Source: Synchiropus splendidus (lineage: Eukaryota; Chordata; Actinopteri; Syngnathiformes; Callionymidae). From it: a stretch of 64,000 bases of DNA. A program made the translations under genes and the position numbers. The stretch lies in assembly GCF_027744825.2 (NCBI RefSeq), contig NC_071343.1, forward strand, positions 9,880,866-9,944,865, written 5' to 3'. The notes below the pieces were generated by a model. It searched no databases, was not told the DNA's origin, and saw nothing but the letters and a program-made list of their open reading frames with translations. Positions 43,385-57,983 of the stretch are shown one piece after another. Every line of letters starts with the position of its first letter. Positions within the stretch are counted from its first letter, which is position 1.

Positions 43385-46179
43385 GTATGGAACATGCACC
43401 ATTGTCTTGACTCTTACATGATTTCACTCCCGAAAACATCTTGTTTCAGATTCACACATCAACCTGTCCTGGTACTCCAACCGTGGCATCGTGACTTTTG
43501 GGCCAGTTTGGACGGAGATTTGTGAAGCAGAACCTCTGTCTGGGTCTTTTCTGGGCTAACAAGAGACCAGCCGCTGGTGTAGAATGTGCCTCTGGAATGA
43601 CAACATTTTTTGCAAGTCTTGTCAGTGCGTCCCCTGGTGGTGATCTCCAAGACCCGCTCTGCATGTTGCTTCCGCTTTCACCTGTAAAAGAAATAAAGCG
43701 CATTTTCAGTCAAAGTTTGCACACAAATCTTTCATTATTCTAATACTTAATTGACAGCTGCTAGTGCTTCCAAGAGTTCCTTTGTTCAGATGTGACTATG
43801 TTTCCTTCTTGCCGCCGCTGCTCCACCCACTGGGCCCTCACAAGAAGACTGCTTCATGAAGATCATGAGCTATTATGACTGCATGTTGTTGGTGGCATCC
43901 ATTTAGAATTACATTAGATGCCAAATCTTTACATCGTGTGAATGGCTGCTGTTTCACAATCGCATGGGAGATTTGGTTTGAGGTACTTTGATGTCCAAAT
44001 GAGACTCCATGGCGTGTATTCATAAAAGCAAGATGTTCCATCTGTCAAAGGCGCTTAAGAGACTAAGTTATAACTCATAAACTCCAGCATGGTCTCAGCA
44101 GAGCTTTAACATTCCCAAGTGTTTCTTTTAAATAATTCGATTTGCACAGACGTGTTTTTGATTTACTCCCACAACAGGACTCTTTGGTCGGCTCCCATAT
44201 GTTGCCCCAGTATGATTGTTTCTTTCGTCTCAGCAGATGGATTCCGGAGTCAAGATTATTTCTCTTACAGCAGTTTGGGTTTCAATCCGAGCCATAAAAA
44301 GTCATTTTAAAGAACTGTCTGCTCTGACCTGACAGATGTTTTCAATCAGTCGTCTGGAGGGGAGACTTGTTTATGTGGAGGACGCACGACAATTGAATCC
44401 CTTGGAGTCCCATAAAAACAAAGAAAAGAACATATTTGTGAGAGGGAAGGTGATGGGAGCTTTGGGAATTGTTCGGCGCCAAAACCACCCTTGTAAAGTG
44501 GTGAGAAATGATCAGCGATTATCATCTACTGCCACCTAGTGGATAAAGGCCAATCCTAAAAATAGAATGGCTTGGTTTAGACATCATCCTCCAAACACAA
44601 TAATAATGTTTTTCAACTTTTTTTTTCTCCATGGCTCACCTCATTCACTGAAAAAAAATCCTGAGGCAAACCACCAAAGGCAACCCTCGACCAAAACGCA
44701 ATTGTGCTTCTGCAGTTTCTTTTTAGCCAACTTTGAAACAACGTCGCAGACTTTTGATCGTTTACGAGTGTAAAAGTTTTGAAGTGAGACGTCCTGTTAG
44801 CCGTTAGCTCTGTTAGCTCGTGATTTGTAATTGGTGTTTTTTGTTTGTTTGTTTGTTGTTTTTTTTGTTTCAAAACAGATTTAATGAAATAAGTCAACTT
44901 CAAATCCCAATAAACAAATCAGAATTATATTATTATTATTAGTTGAGACGCTTAATTAATTGCTTTATTGTCACATCTGTCCTTTCAACTCTAATGATTA
45001 AAGCATATTTAATTTTACTGTACTTACACAATGACATCTAAAATATTGGATATTGAACACACTAGTGAATAATATGTAAAAAGTGTAAGATTGAAATCTC
45101 AGCTCCATTTATTTGTTTTCTGTCTTGTTTTACGACACTTGTCTCTTTCAAATGACAATAAAGATTTACTATTCATTGTCGCGGGGAAATGTTATCTAAA
45201 TATTATATTTAATCACAGAGTTAACAGAATCAATAAGAAATAAGATGTAGAAGGCAATGGTCCTGTTCTCTAGTTACAGTGCAGTTTCCTAAACAACCGC
45301 TAGATAGCAACATCCCGCTTCCACCTTTTGAGCTCCAGCTCCATTCTGCTGTTTATATCCTGGAATGTATACGATTTGATGTTAAAGGGGATAAGAAAGT
45401 AAGTGTGGGTCAAAAATAGCGACGTAAACAAGACATCTGTATTCATTTAATTACACGGTTTAAGCCTCAACTCACATGTGACATGAAAACTAATGATGAT
45501 GCACAAATAACGCCAGGATAATTCCATGTCCCTTTATAGATCACCCCGTTCATCATCATTAAAAATAGTTGCGTGTAAACGAGTCCAGCGGTGTTTTCTG
45601 TCTGTGTCTGTTCATGAAACCCGAACCTGGCCAGGATGATCATGCTGCATTCAAGGGTTGTATGGAAAACTTATTGCACACCGAATTCAGAAAAAAAAAA
45701 TATTGCTATGTGCTGGGATTATTTGTGTTGGAATGTTTTATGTGGCTTGTATTTATTTCGCCTTTGAATTTAACACTACGATATATCATCACTACGAGTG
45801 TATCCGTATTAGTTTGTATCACCTCGAAATATTTTTTCAATATATATGTTACGGTACAAATATTATAAAAGTGAAGAGCAAAATGTCGACTTTTCTTTTA
45901 TTGTTATCATTATTATTATTTCCGTGAGTAGTATTCTGTCTTCTTTAATGTGTCATACCTTTTATTGGAAGCATAACTTCCGACGGGATTTGAAGGCAGC
46001 ACGATCGAGTACAGACTTTGAAGTTTGACAGTCTGTTGCAGAGAATCCGTCAGGTGGCCGTTTCATTCATGTACAGCACAGCGGAGAGAAGCCTCACGTT
46101 GTTTTCACCTCCGAAGCCAAACATTGTTCATTCATCAATTTTGTGGAATATTTTAGTTTTGTGAGGGAATTTGCCCGGA

Positions 46180-46383
46180 AACCTCGATTCTTCCAGAGTC
46201 TGAAATTTGCCCGTAAACGCAACGGAGACGCACGTGCGGTTTTGAACTGCGGTCGTCGCACAAACACAGGAAGAAGCTCGAACGGATGCTGGACCAGAAC
46301 CGGTCACTTTGACGACACATGAGCGCTGCTGGGCACAGTGTGGATTACCCGCTGATGTGAGACACGAACTGGGCGACTGAGAA
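46180..46383 (+). promoter_or_regulatory. lrrfip1: lrrfip1 promoter/5' leader, CpG-rich
   Basis: CpG density rises sharply here compared with the AT-rich flanks, with many CG dinucleotides from about 46180 to 46530, spanning the first coding exon. This is typical of a housekeeping-type vertebrate promoter. Two short upstream ORFs lie inside (46286-46312 and 46319-46360). The transcription start is not defined. Confidence 0.5.
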
Positions 46384-46473
46384 ATGGGGACTCAGGGGGC
46401 CGGGAGGAAACGAACCACCAACAAGGAGAGGTCTACGGCGGAGGACGATGCTTTAAATCTCATCGCGAGAGAG
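46384..46473 (+). CDS. lrrfip1: lrrfip1 coding exon 1 (N-terminus)
   Basis: LRRFIP1 binds Flightless-I, acts as a cytosolic nucleic-acid sensor feeding beta-catenin/interferon signalling, and represses some promoters. This exon encodes MGTQGAGRKRTTNKERSTAE and DDALNLIARE, aligning with the alternative N-terminus of human LRRFIP1 (MGTQGPGRKR...TAEDDALNQIARE). The TAEDDALN form favours LRRFIP1 over LRRFIP2, which has SAEDEAL. Donor GAGAGAG|GTGAGT, phase 0. The ATG context GAGAAATGG has a purine at -3. The gene continues past the window. Confidence 0.9.
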
Positions 46474-49400
46474 GTGAGTTCGCTCATCTGAAGCGGGTTA
46501 ACAAAGTCCGGACGGCCTCACCTCGTACCCCCCGTAGACCCACATTGTATCCTCAAAATAGTCGCAACATATGACCCAGTGACACATGTCCGTCTTGTTG
46601 CTATTTTTAACTCAATTTTCCTGAAATAAAATGACTGTAAAGGACTCTTGAGTCTGACTTGGGAAACCACTGGAGTGTAGAAATCCACATTTCATTCCAG
46701 GCCTTGCGAAAGTGATAACGCTTTGTAAGTTGTAGAAAAGTCTCGGAAATATCTGGCTCTTAAACCTTATACCTGGCTGTTGTTTGTCTGTGTTAATCCT
46801 ATGCCTATTTTATTTTAAGTCCTGAATGGGATAGCTGTGTAGTATATTGTAGTAGGTATTAATTTACAGTTGAAACAAAAGTCTACCTCCATAAAGAAGT
46901 AGAAATACAGGATTCCTGGTACACATAGTTCAACTATTCTCCCACATTTATGCCCACATTTCTAATGAACTACGCAGTTGCATAGGAGTAAATCATATAT
47001 GAATATATTGAAGTCAATGTCCTTTACTAGTTTGTTTGGTTAATCAAATGTATATAAAGTAAACAACTGTGATCGCCTTAAAACTGTATAACTATGATCA
47101 TCAGCAGTTTTGTATTTGAGTCTGAAAAACCTGTTCATCAGATATAATAAGATTCAACTGACATCTTCATGTCTCATTACATTTAATGACTGTTGGTATT
47201 CACATTATCAGGATAGTGTTTGTATTTCCTCACAGTTATTGAGCAACTGAGTTGAATTGAGGTGACAGAGATCCCTAAACTTCCCTCCAATCGAATTAGA
47301 GTCTGGTTTAACGCTACTAGGTGAAGACAGGACAGGACAAAATCAAAGTGTTTTTTGGAATTTTTACTGTGGAGAAGGCCAGTATCAAATATTTTTGTCA
47401 AAATAATGTTATGGTGGTGAAATTAAAACTGTTCAGTTGGAATTGATGAAACAATATGAACTTTCCATTCACTCCATGAGGATCAAAAAACATTTTTTAT
47501 GGATATTTTGTCAACTACATATCCAACAACACATTTAAGTATAGTACTTTGTAACCTAAATTCTTTTGCTTGTGACTGTAAGTTCGAGACACATAAGTCA
47601 ACCATAAGTCTTCTGTAAATCACCTGGATGCAGCACTAGGTTTGACTGAAATGAAACCCACTGTTACCACAAAGTGTTGCCACTTCTGAAAAGAAGCACA
47701 TATTTAGGTCATGTAAGCAGAAAACATTTAGCTCAGTTTCGTGTGAGAACCTGCTGTGACATTCTGTGATTCAACCAGGTTGTTCAAGTTGAGACAGGTT
47801 CACTTCCTGATTCACAATCCCTTAATATCACAGTTCAATTGTGTTTGGTGCTGATCAAGTCCTTTATTATCCCGTTCCTGTTATTGCAGCGACCAGATGT
47901 AAATAAACTTTGAAGAATTGATCATTGTTTAACCACTGAATTAGAACTTGGTAATAGTGAAGTTGATGCTACTTGGTTTAAAAGTTCTGGGTGTCTTCAA
48001 TGGGCATAAAGTAGAATAGGATTGTGAATTCTCTGGTACACAGAAGGTGGGGACGTGGCCACTCAAACTAGCACCCAACAATCCAGTCGACTTAAGGAAT
48101 TCCAAGTCTATTTTCCTACTTTACTGCGTTTACTTCGTGTGACAGAAACTTGCTAATCGTGTGTCCACCTCATCAACAGGACAAAACGACAGAAAATCAA
48201 ACTGTTGCTTTTGTGAGGACCAGACTGCTAAAATGAATGTAAGCAGTTCGGTCCGACTACAGCAGAGACATTAGAATTTCTCTGTGCTGACTGGATGTTC
48301 CATTTCATAGCTCAGTTGAGCATGTATGTTACCATTTAGCATGAATTATATCAGACTGGTGACTAAAGTCAACACCTTAACGTAGTCCAGGTTTAGATCC
48401 TTTGGTTCATCATGCAAGCTAAAGAGGGGCACACATATTCTAAGCATTTTTTATATCCGTCAGATCCAACACAAACGTTTTCCATTGATTGTTGACGGCA
48501 CACGCATGAAGATTCTGCCTCACCGCCGATCGAGAATCACCTCCTCCTAGCTAGAAAGTTTGCAAGCTCACACGTGGTTAAAGAAGATGGAGACGAATAA
48601 CATAAGTCACAACGTGAAAGTGCATTGGGTGATGGTGGTTTTATCCATTGTTTTTTTGTTGTATCATAACTAAATTACAGGATTGTGTTTGCTCCATCCA
48701 GTACTAAAGTGCTCCGCCCGGACTTATTAAGGGACTTAATTTAAAAAAAAAGTGTTTTTATTGCCATCAATTTAATCTCAAAACACCTTATTTTGCTTCC
48801 TTGTTTCTCTGTCGGATCGCTTCCCGATTGGCTGTGTTCCGTTCCATGATTGGCAGCTCTTTGCAGTGAAAGGGAACTGTTTTAACAGTTTTTTAGAACA
48901 CGTTTGACATTCAGTTATTTTGTACACATTTTTTTTATGCTGAGAGGTGTTAACGCTTTGGTGGAGGGAACCAAATTTACAGATCTCCTCTTCTTCTCAA
49001 GGTTACCGCTACATGTGCTACAAGTGAAGCGCACCGCCTCAACTTACATGAGAGCCGTCAGGCCATCAGAAGAACAATGAAATCTGCAGTGAATAAACGT
49101 ATTGAAACAAAGTGGAAACACCGGAACAAGCTGATAACAAATAACACTTGAATGCATTTTTTTGAATTTTTGATTAAAAACAAAAATATTATTGTCTCAA
49201 ATTCAGTGAACTTTCCTCTCTGATGCATTGTGTCGCCTTATTATTTATTTATTTATTGTTTTTTGGGGGGTAGATGTGTGTCCTCACTAAATCTTTAAAC
49301 TTTAATCTGAAAGTTTACTTGCTTACTTTTATCAAAAAAAGTTATAAACACTCCAGGATGGTCACGGCATAGGATCAGTGCCAGGGTTCACTCCAGGATT

Positions 49401-52400
49401 TTTCCCAGTGTTGGGGGTGTGCAGTCCTTTCCAGCCTACCCTAAAATTCAGATTCCTGTTCGCCTAACGGTGAGGGAGCGCGGACATGTTGACGAAGCAA
49501 GCTGAAAACACCCACCATAGGGGGTGAAATCCCTGTGTTAGAAGGCACTTATGCTGCTAAAGAACTGGGGAGAACCTCATTTGATCCAACACATTGACTC
49601 TGAACCTCTTCTGTAAAATGAGCTTCTCAGTATCGCAGTGCACAGTCTGATATTGCTGCCTCAAAATGCCTCCTCCTTGCTAGCTGTCGTGTTCCTACTT
49701 ACAGTCACAACAGTGACATTACTCAGACAGTTTTGTCTCTGCTTTTGTGGCAACAAAAATGACAAAATGGTTGTGTTGTCTCTTGCTGCACAAACGCATA
49801 CAATCGTTGTGGCAGTTTCTTCAGTTGGGAGTTTGCTGTGGGGCAATACAACCCGGATGTTTGAGTAAATTTGCATTCGACCCGCCTGCGAGAGATCAGT
49901 CATCATTTATCAGCAGAACCGAAAGCAGCTGAAAACTATGGTCTCCTGCCTGCTACCCTGCACTCGTTGATCTACACATTCCTGTCACCAGTTTCCAGCG
50001 GCAGAGCAGACGTCACAACTGCACCGCTGGCCTTAAAACCATCAAGTCTAAACACAGTAATTGTGGCCAGTTATAGGGAGACATCTGCGCAGCGTGGAGA
50101 AAGTCTGTGCCTTTAAGCGGCAGAAGGGTCAAGTCCCTTGCTGGCACTCTCCTGACAGGATGGTATGTCAGCCCTGATGAGTTGGCCTGTTCTGCAAAAG
50201 AGCTTTAAAAATAGATCGTCCTGAAAGATCAGCTGTTGCTGCGCTCACTGAGAGAGGGTCTCTGGAGGAGGGGGTGGTGGGATATGGGAGCTCACCAACT
50301 TGCCCCACTAGCCAGGCAGCACTTGGGTGAAAGAGGGGTTGGGCCGTTTCAGGTCATATTCATTTTCGATATCATAAAGCTAGCTTTATTTTTAATCTGT
50401 GAGGTTAAATATTGTGGCTTTATTTACAGCATCAAGTTGCCACAGTGACAAAAAAAAGTTAATCCTTTATAAATAATAAATGGTTGTAGTTCACCAGGTT
50501 AGGTTAGTAATGAAAATGCTAGCAACCAAACCTTTACTTTCTACATCATTCATCCTCTTATAAGTCATTTGTAATCTCACATCTACTCATAGAGCCATAC
50601 CATTATGACCACCTGGCTGTGTTTTCGTGGATCGGCCCATGTTACATACTGTGACTGTTGTGAGGAGATGTCTAGTCAAAAGAAAGAAGTGAGGATGAAA
50701 AAAAGCCATGATATGACGAGAAACAAAAGTCAAAATAAGTCAAAGTTATATTGATTGAACAAAAGTGTTTTTGTATACGTAATATTGACACATACTGTAA
50801 ATCATTAGAGAACAAAACATTTTCAAAACAGCACATTAAACATTATTATATATTGTCATATTTAGAGTTGAACCATGAATGGAAACAATACAGGTGAGGT
50901 ACAAGAATATTTTTACTCTGCCCTCATGAGGGCTGCATCTTCCCCCAGGCCACATTTTGCCTAGGTCTGACATAGTTCTGCAGCTACTTTTCTTTAAGCC
51001 ATGTTTATTTTTAGAGTTTTTTGTCTGAAGTCCTTCACATGTTTACACTAACTGAAGGATTGTTGTATTTACTAGCATACCTGTCACAGACCACCATGTT
51101 GCCGCCTTTTATCTCTTCGTGTCATTCAATAAATGACTAGTTTTTCATTTTAATTTTTGCATGTAAAAAAAATTCAGTCAAAATCAAAATAATCTTGGGT
51201 CAAGCGCGTCTTATTCAGCTGTTTCAGTTCCAATTTTGGACCCCACACAAGGAAAGAATGTTGGTACTGGTTGATCTCCTCTCAAAGGAATTGTTGCCTT
51301 TCCACTGTGGAATCACTTTTAATCCAAACACTACCTACAGCTGTGAGAGTGACCTTCAGCTGGAGGTCACACTTAATCTTTTAGAATACAGCCATTGTTT
51401 TACCAACTACGGAGAGAATAATGGAGCCGCCTTGGGATTGTAGTTGCTGAGTTCTCTTATGATTCTACATTTTTACAGGTGTTTAGCTATCACGCTGATA
51501 TATAACACAATGAAGGTCTCGCTTCATTCTTCCCTTATTGATGTGCTGTGGCAGAGTGGAGGGAATATAGAAAACCTGAAGGTCTGGGTGTTAGATGCGA
51601 TCCCTTAGTGACAGAATATCCTAACAAGAAATTGGATTCGGATGGTGAGATGAGTTTGCCTTTAAACGTGGCTCAAACTCACATGATTGTCCATTTGTTT
51701 GTCGTTGTTTGTCTGCTTAGACCGAACGTATGTAACACAAAATGCACTGTAATTGAAGCACATGCATTGACCTGTCTTTCTTCATCAATTTTATCTGTTT
51801 ACTTGTTAGTCATTTGACATGAGTAATATTTTGGGCCAGCCATCCCACAGGCCACATAGAAATACTATATGAGCAAGATTGGATTTTGACACGTGTTCTA
51901 GGGGTATATACCCCTAGAACATAGAATTATTTATCTTAGCTGCTGGTGAGGAAGTATTGTTGACTCTGTATGGTGAAATCTGCTGCCCTGTTCGCCCTGG
52001 TAGCTTCAATGTTTCCATCGCCCACCCTTTAATCGGTCACTTTTTAACCAACAAAGGCAAACGGCTGTTACTGATTCATCAAATTCCCCAAATAACGTAC
52101 CTTGATTAATTATTTATTTTTGTAGAATATCCACGGCGGAGACCCATATGTGTTTAGTTTTGTGTTTGATTGTTTCCTAATATAAACAGCTTCTGTTATG
52201 CAGTGTCTGTTTCATGATTCAACAGGAAAAAATGGGAAATCCACATAGGCTTTAAAAATTAAATAAATAAAATAATTATCACAAATTCAAAGTTTAATAA
52301 TGGCTGATTGCAGCCTATTTGGCTCCACTGTCTGCTGGTAGAAATACTCTAAAATATGCTTTAACTGTGCAATTTCTAAATCCTTGTTTAGTTTTCTCAA

Positions 52401-55400
52401 GTAGAAATTTGGTTTTCAATAGTTCAGAAACTTTGTTCATGTACACATTTGCCGACATCATCATGTAGCAGACTCAATAGCTAAATACAATTTCACTGTT
52501 CACCCATTTATAGCCTGTAGTTGGAATTTATTTTGCTTTTTAAAATGATGTGGAAAAACAGATTTTAAGTTATGGAGTCAGGATGGCAACTTGAGGCAAT
52601 ATTTTAAATCTAGCGCTGAGGCTTTTTTCACGTAAATCCCTGGTACTATCATGTGTTGGGACAAGTATTTGGATTTTCAGCTCTAAATTTGAGGAGATTC
52701 TTTTTAAGATTTATGTATTGAAATTGCGATTGTAAAATGTCAGACCAGATATGAGGTATACGGTACTTTTTCCGAGTCTTGAGTTGCTTCACACATAACT
52801 TGGCCTGTTATTGTCGCATTGGTCAAGAAGAGTTGTGGAGAAGTCATTTAAAATAACTACAGGTGTATGAACCCTCAAATCACTGCACACTGAGCTTGAA
52901 AACTACAAAGCATGGATTTTTTTTTGTAGCAAACTCCCGCTATATTAGCCAGCTGGTCATAATCTTACATCTGATTGGCATGACGTAGAGACCGAACCTC
53001 TTGATTTAAGATCCATCACTGGATTAGTGTTGTCAACACCTCGATTGTCTGCCTTCATCTTCAGGAAGCTGCTGATGTTCTGTTGCTCTGAGGAAACTGT
53101 TTACACTCTAGATTAAACTGACAGGTTGTGTGTTGCTTCTCAAAAGCTCAGTGAGGCGTTGAAGAGAGCTTTATGAGGATTAGTCTGGCGCAGAAGAACA
53201 AGCCCACCGCGCAATCCCCCTTTTCATTCTTACACGTCTGGCCAGAAATCCCGCCGTCATGGCGAAGTTGATCTTCAGTTCAGACGGCTTTTGCATTGTC
53301 ATGGGAAATCGACATGATAATGACGATGAAGCGATGTGTGAGGATGAAGCCAGTCGCACTTCTCAGAAATGTTCTGATGGTGTTCTGAAATGAAACCTTG
53401 GCACGCGGCGTCTGACTGGTGTGGACCGGTGTTTCCTGTGAACACCCTTTCAACCACAAAGTGCTTAAATTCACATTTATTTGCCCATGGAGAGAGAGAG
53501 TGTGTATGTATGTGTGCAACTCACTGGCTGACTCACGTCTCCTTAGAAGGAAGTGAAGTCTGTGTGTGTCTGCTTCCTCTCGATGACATCATTACACGCA
53601 CTGCTAATGCAGATTGTTATCACACCCCCTTTCCTGTTTGCACACCAGCAGTGTGTTTTTGAGAAGTTAAATGGGGAAGAAAGGTCAACCAGGGAGGTCA
53701 AACCTGGGCACTTTATGACGAGCAGTGTCGGAAATTCTCAAATTCATCTCTTCCACATCTTCTCGGTGGCATGCTGCAGGACAAAGGCCTCTTACAGACT
53801 GTTTTCATGACAGATACGTCACAGAGGGGTGTATTTCCTCAAGGTTCCTCTAAATAGGGCTGACCATTCACAGCTGCCAACCAACATCTCTGTGAGTGTC
53901 GGGGGCTATTCGCTCTTCATGGCTGACCTGTTCATTTGAATTGATTTTGTCATCATGTCACCTACACATATAGTGTAGCATTTGCATTCCATGATTTTAA
54001 AAAAAACATTGAGCACTTAAAATTACTGAGTCAGCATCAAAGGATTTCCTGTTTTACGTTCCTAGCTTGTGTTGCAGATGAGACTTGACTATACTGAACA
54101 TTGATGCTTCATCAGCTACACAGATTGGCGACATGATCAAACCAGATTGCTGTGAATTTAATGTTTAAATTCAATGCCTCCATATGATCATGAGGGAGCA
54201 GTTTGTTATTTTTGGGTTGTGTTTGGCTTCTCATAAAAGTAACTGTACGTGGGAGACGCTCCTTAACTGCCGCTGGGGTCGTTCACATAGGACCATTATC
54301 TCTTTACAGTGGATCGTAAAACCTGTGTGTTGGTCCGGCTGTGGAATGTGGCCTTCTGCTCTAAAATAGTGGTTTGGAGATCAATCACTTTGAAGATTCA
54401 GGTTGTCCTCCTGCAAAACTATTTCTACCTCAGGTTCTGTACAGTATATCAAATCCTAATTGTGATTTAAAGAACTGTCAAATGGAAATTCAGTGAAACA
54501 TGGGAAAGTGTTGAGAGAAAAACAAAACTGCTGCATGGTGCAATTTGACATTTTTTTCCTTTTTACTAATATTAGCCTGCAACAGTCAAAACAGTTCCTT
54601 GTTATACATTGCATTCTGTTGAGATTCCTTTGTTGTTTGATCCACATTCTTTGGCTTGGACTATCCATGTGAAGTTTGATGTCCCAGTAATAAAACCGAA
54701 TAAATAAATAGAATCCTGAGCACGGAAATGCAACGTTAACTAGGCCTTGAAGTGTATCAGGAAATTAAGTTGTCTTTGCCAAACTGTTTTGGTCAGCTTC
54801 TTCAGAAAATACATCCCCTCCAGTTAAATACTGTTGTTTGAATCATCTTTGCAAGCGAAACTTTTTCTGTGTTGTACCTGCAAGCTAGATGATCTAACTT
54901 CCTCAATAGTATTATTTACTTGCCCTTGTGATGCGTGGTCGCAACACAAACCGCCTCAAGCTGAAGCTGAATTTTCCTGGTGCATGTTCCTCTTACAGCA
55001 TCACAAAACTGAGCCTCTCACTATTAGAAACATGTGGAGAGCAGCAGCAGTCCATCTTCAGTTACAAACTAATAACGAGTGACCGTCATGTTGAGCTTGG
55101 AGGATAAGCCTTCTTCTGACGAAATTCTTTTTCCAAATTCAGTATAAACACATTCAGTTTGCTGGCAAGACATCTGAAGTTGTAACTATTGCAATTAATA
55201 TCCTCCACTTTCTACTTAAAAAAGTATGAATATGAACAGCCTATTTATTTTTTTCAAAGAAGCGCTACTGTTTAAATGTACTTTTCTACTTGTCCGAGTC
55301 ATCAAATTAAACACAAAATGATTTACTGTATCAAAACCGAAGCAGAGGTTGGATTTCATTTGTGTATAATGGAATCAATAAAACTGACGAAAATGGCACA

Positions 55401-57186
55401 ACTGATGAAAATGGCACAACAAAACACGCCCTTTGAGACCTCTGGATTTGAAATTGAAAGAAATATGTATTTTTATTTTTTATTCTTACTAACAAATTGA
55501 ATTGAGGAGTCAATTGTTTTGTTGTTGCATTCTAAATCAGAAAAATAATCAATCAATATTTGAAGATCACAGGGCTTTAAGTGCTCCGGCCAGGAGCTGG
55601 ATTTGTCTGGTGCTGGGTCAGGACAGAGCAGAACGGGAGAGCTGAGAAGCTTCTGGGCAGCAGGAGGATGTGTTTGTTAAGGTGTCTGCTCGTTCCTTTA
55701 CAACAGTCCTGCAAAGCTACTACTGTAAACTTGAAACTGTTAAAAGCCTTTAAAGTCTGCTACCCGTAAAATCACAGTGAAGTCAGTGCTGTGGAAACAC
55801 TATCTATGGCTGCCTGTAGAAAGACCTTGAGGAAGCAAACTGACCTTGTGATGTCTGCAAGTCATGTTATGCTCGTACAAATGCTTACTTAAAAATGTGA
55901 AGCTGTCTTTTTTAAATGTATTATTATTATTTTTATATTAATTACATATGGTTTTGTGGTTCAACAAAGGTTTGGTTAAGTCGACTGCACCTGGTAATAG
56001 TCAAATAAATAATGTTACCGGTTTACCTCAAATCTTTGATGCATGATTACCGATTAGACATTAGTAAACAACAACGTTAAACGCTTGCAGTCACATGACC
56101 CCAAGTCGATCTGCTACTTGTTTTGATAGTGAATCGCAGAAGGCCCGTCCCTGCCTGCTGCATAGCCACATTCAGAAAATTCAGATTCTCTACAGCAGCT
56201 CTTGTAATGAGTTTTTGCATGAATACATACAAAAACAATATGATACTTGTCTATTGTTTTCTTGTGGGTTGAGATCTGTTCTCCCTTGTCCGGGCCAAAA
56301 TTGACTTGTATTTTCTCATTTCCTTTCACTTAAGTCCTCATGAATAACTACATTATTGAGTCGATTTTGTCTTGAAATGCAGCATTCAACCATTTGATGC
56401 CTTTTTTCTGGCGCTTGAGCAATAACTGCGCCTGGAAACAGTCTCCACTTCATTTTCAGATGAGTCAAACCTTTGTCTAGCCAAGAGAGCAGTTATTTCT
56501 GTGAGCTTGCTTTGTCCTTCACAATAAAATAAAAATAAAAAAACATTGTCAGTAAGTAGTGAGTGTGGGAATCGGGCCCACCGGAGAGATGATGACATTC
56601 CTAGACCTGGTTTCTGTCACATCATGTTGACAAAGGTCCAACTAAAGTTTTCCAACCTTCGGAGATAAGATAGCCAATCTCAATTCTCGTGCGCAATATT
56701 TCCTGAAATATCTTTGGCCTCTAATAACCCAAGGGAATGTTGCTTTCACTCATAACTGCACATGGCTACAACACAATAATAATACTCATAATTGTTATTT
56801 TTACTTTGTATGCCAATAAGCCAGAAGGAAGAGTGCCTTTGACTGATTGTTACCTGTCACTACAAACTAAGATTTAAAAAATAAAATCACTGAAGATGTC
56901 ATATTATTTTTACCACCATGATGGTAAGATATCCCTGACATTATATATAGGTGCCCACACAAAAACATACATTTTTCTGCTGTAAGCTGCCGATGGGCTT
57001 GTGACATCACAGAGGGTAAAAATGGCATGAACTAGAGCATCTGGATGTAGGTCATTATAAATAGAGGAAGAAATGATGTGCAGGTCATTATCTCGGCCCA
57101 TTTCTCCTATGTACTTGGGGATAGGTTTCTCTTTACATCGAGTACAACTTACTTTGTTCACTATTCATGTTCCACTACTCACTCTG

Positions 57187-57385
<199 letters not shown>

Positions 57386-57901
57386 TGTTTCCATATTTAT
57401 ATGCAATGTTTTTTATCTGATACATGTGTGAGGATCACACTGTAATTAAATTTGTTTGTATGTACAATTCCTATTTTCACATCTGCAGTTGCCATTCACG
57501 GTAAAAAAAAGGCTGAAATGTATAATAAATCAAGTGTTGCAGCTATTGTGAACCGTGTTGACTAGTGTCGTAAATACAGTCACACTATGACTTTATCTCT
57601 TGTTCAATTCACAATTGAAGGAAACATCCAACCCGACTAGCTGCTGCCACTATTGGCTCAATATGAAGAGAAGGAGTTACTCTTATCACACTCTTACTCT
57701 TATCACACTCAAGCACTTATAGACAATATTGACAAATCACATGGGTGAACTTTAGCGACACTACGTAGAAAACTGTGCATTTCTATTAGTAAATGTTTTT
57801 AATAGTATTATGATGATGATGTGTCTTTGTACTCCTATATTCCATAAATGGAGATATATTTCAGGAGAAGACAATTGTAAAACAAATCTATTATTGTTAA
57901 G

Positions 57902-57983
57902 TACAGGGGTTGGACAAAATAATGTAAACACCTTAAAGCTTTTTTAGCCTTAAGGTGTTTCCATTATTTTGTCAACCCCTGTA
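57902..57983. mobile_element. 82-bp palindromic MITE, mariner/Tc1-like
   Basis: Left TACAGGGGTTGGACAAAATA and right ATTTTGTCAACCCCTGTA are inverted repeats, with about 37-bp arms (through AACACCTTAA / TTAAGGTGTT), differing by one substitution and one indel. Only a few central bases are unpaired. The terminal TA at each side fits the TA target of mariner/Tc1 elements. Confidence 0.85.

Larger units (their letters stand above)
41281..46178. other. Intergenic DNA between mlph and lrrfip1
   Basis: About 5 kb with no gene recognised on either strand. It holds two MITE copies (42241-42415 and 43198-43384), a LINE/SINE-tail fragment (about 42580-42690) and a GACAATAAAG-type LINE tail (about 45154-45164). 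No RFamide (PRLH) or Rab GTPase motif was seen, although these genes lie between MLPH and LRRFIP1 in mammals. Confidence 0.6.

Noticed and set aside
43498..43743. Frame starting MGQFGRRF, considered as an RFamide/PRLH remnant
   Set aside because: The order and context (no signal peptide, no RPVGRFG motif) do not fit a PrRP precursor.
45569..46028. Overlapping hydrophobic frames before lrrfip1
   Set aside because: AT-rich composition naturally yields Phe/Ile/Tyr/Leu-rich frames. No start context, splice site or family was found.
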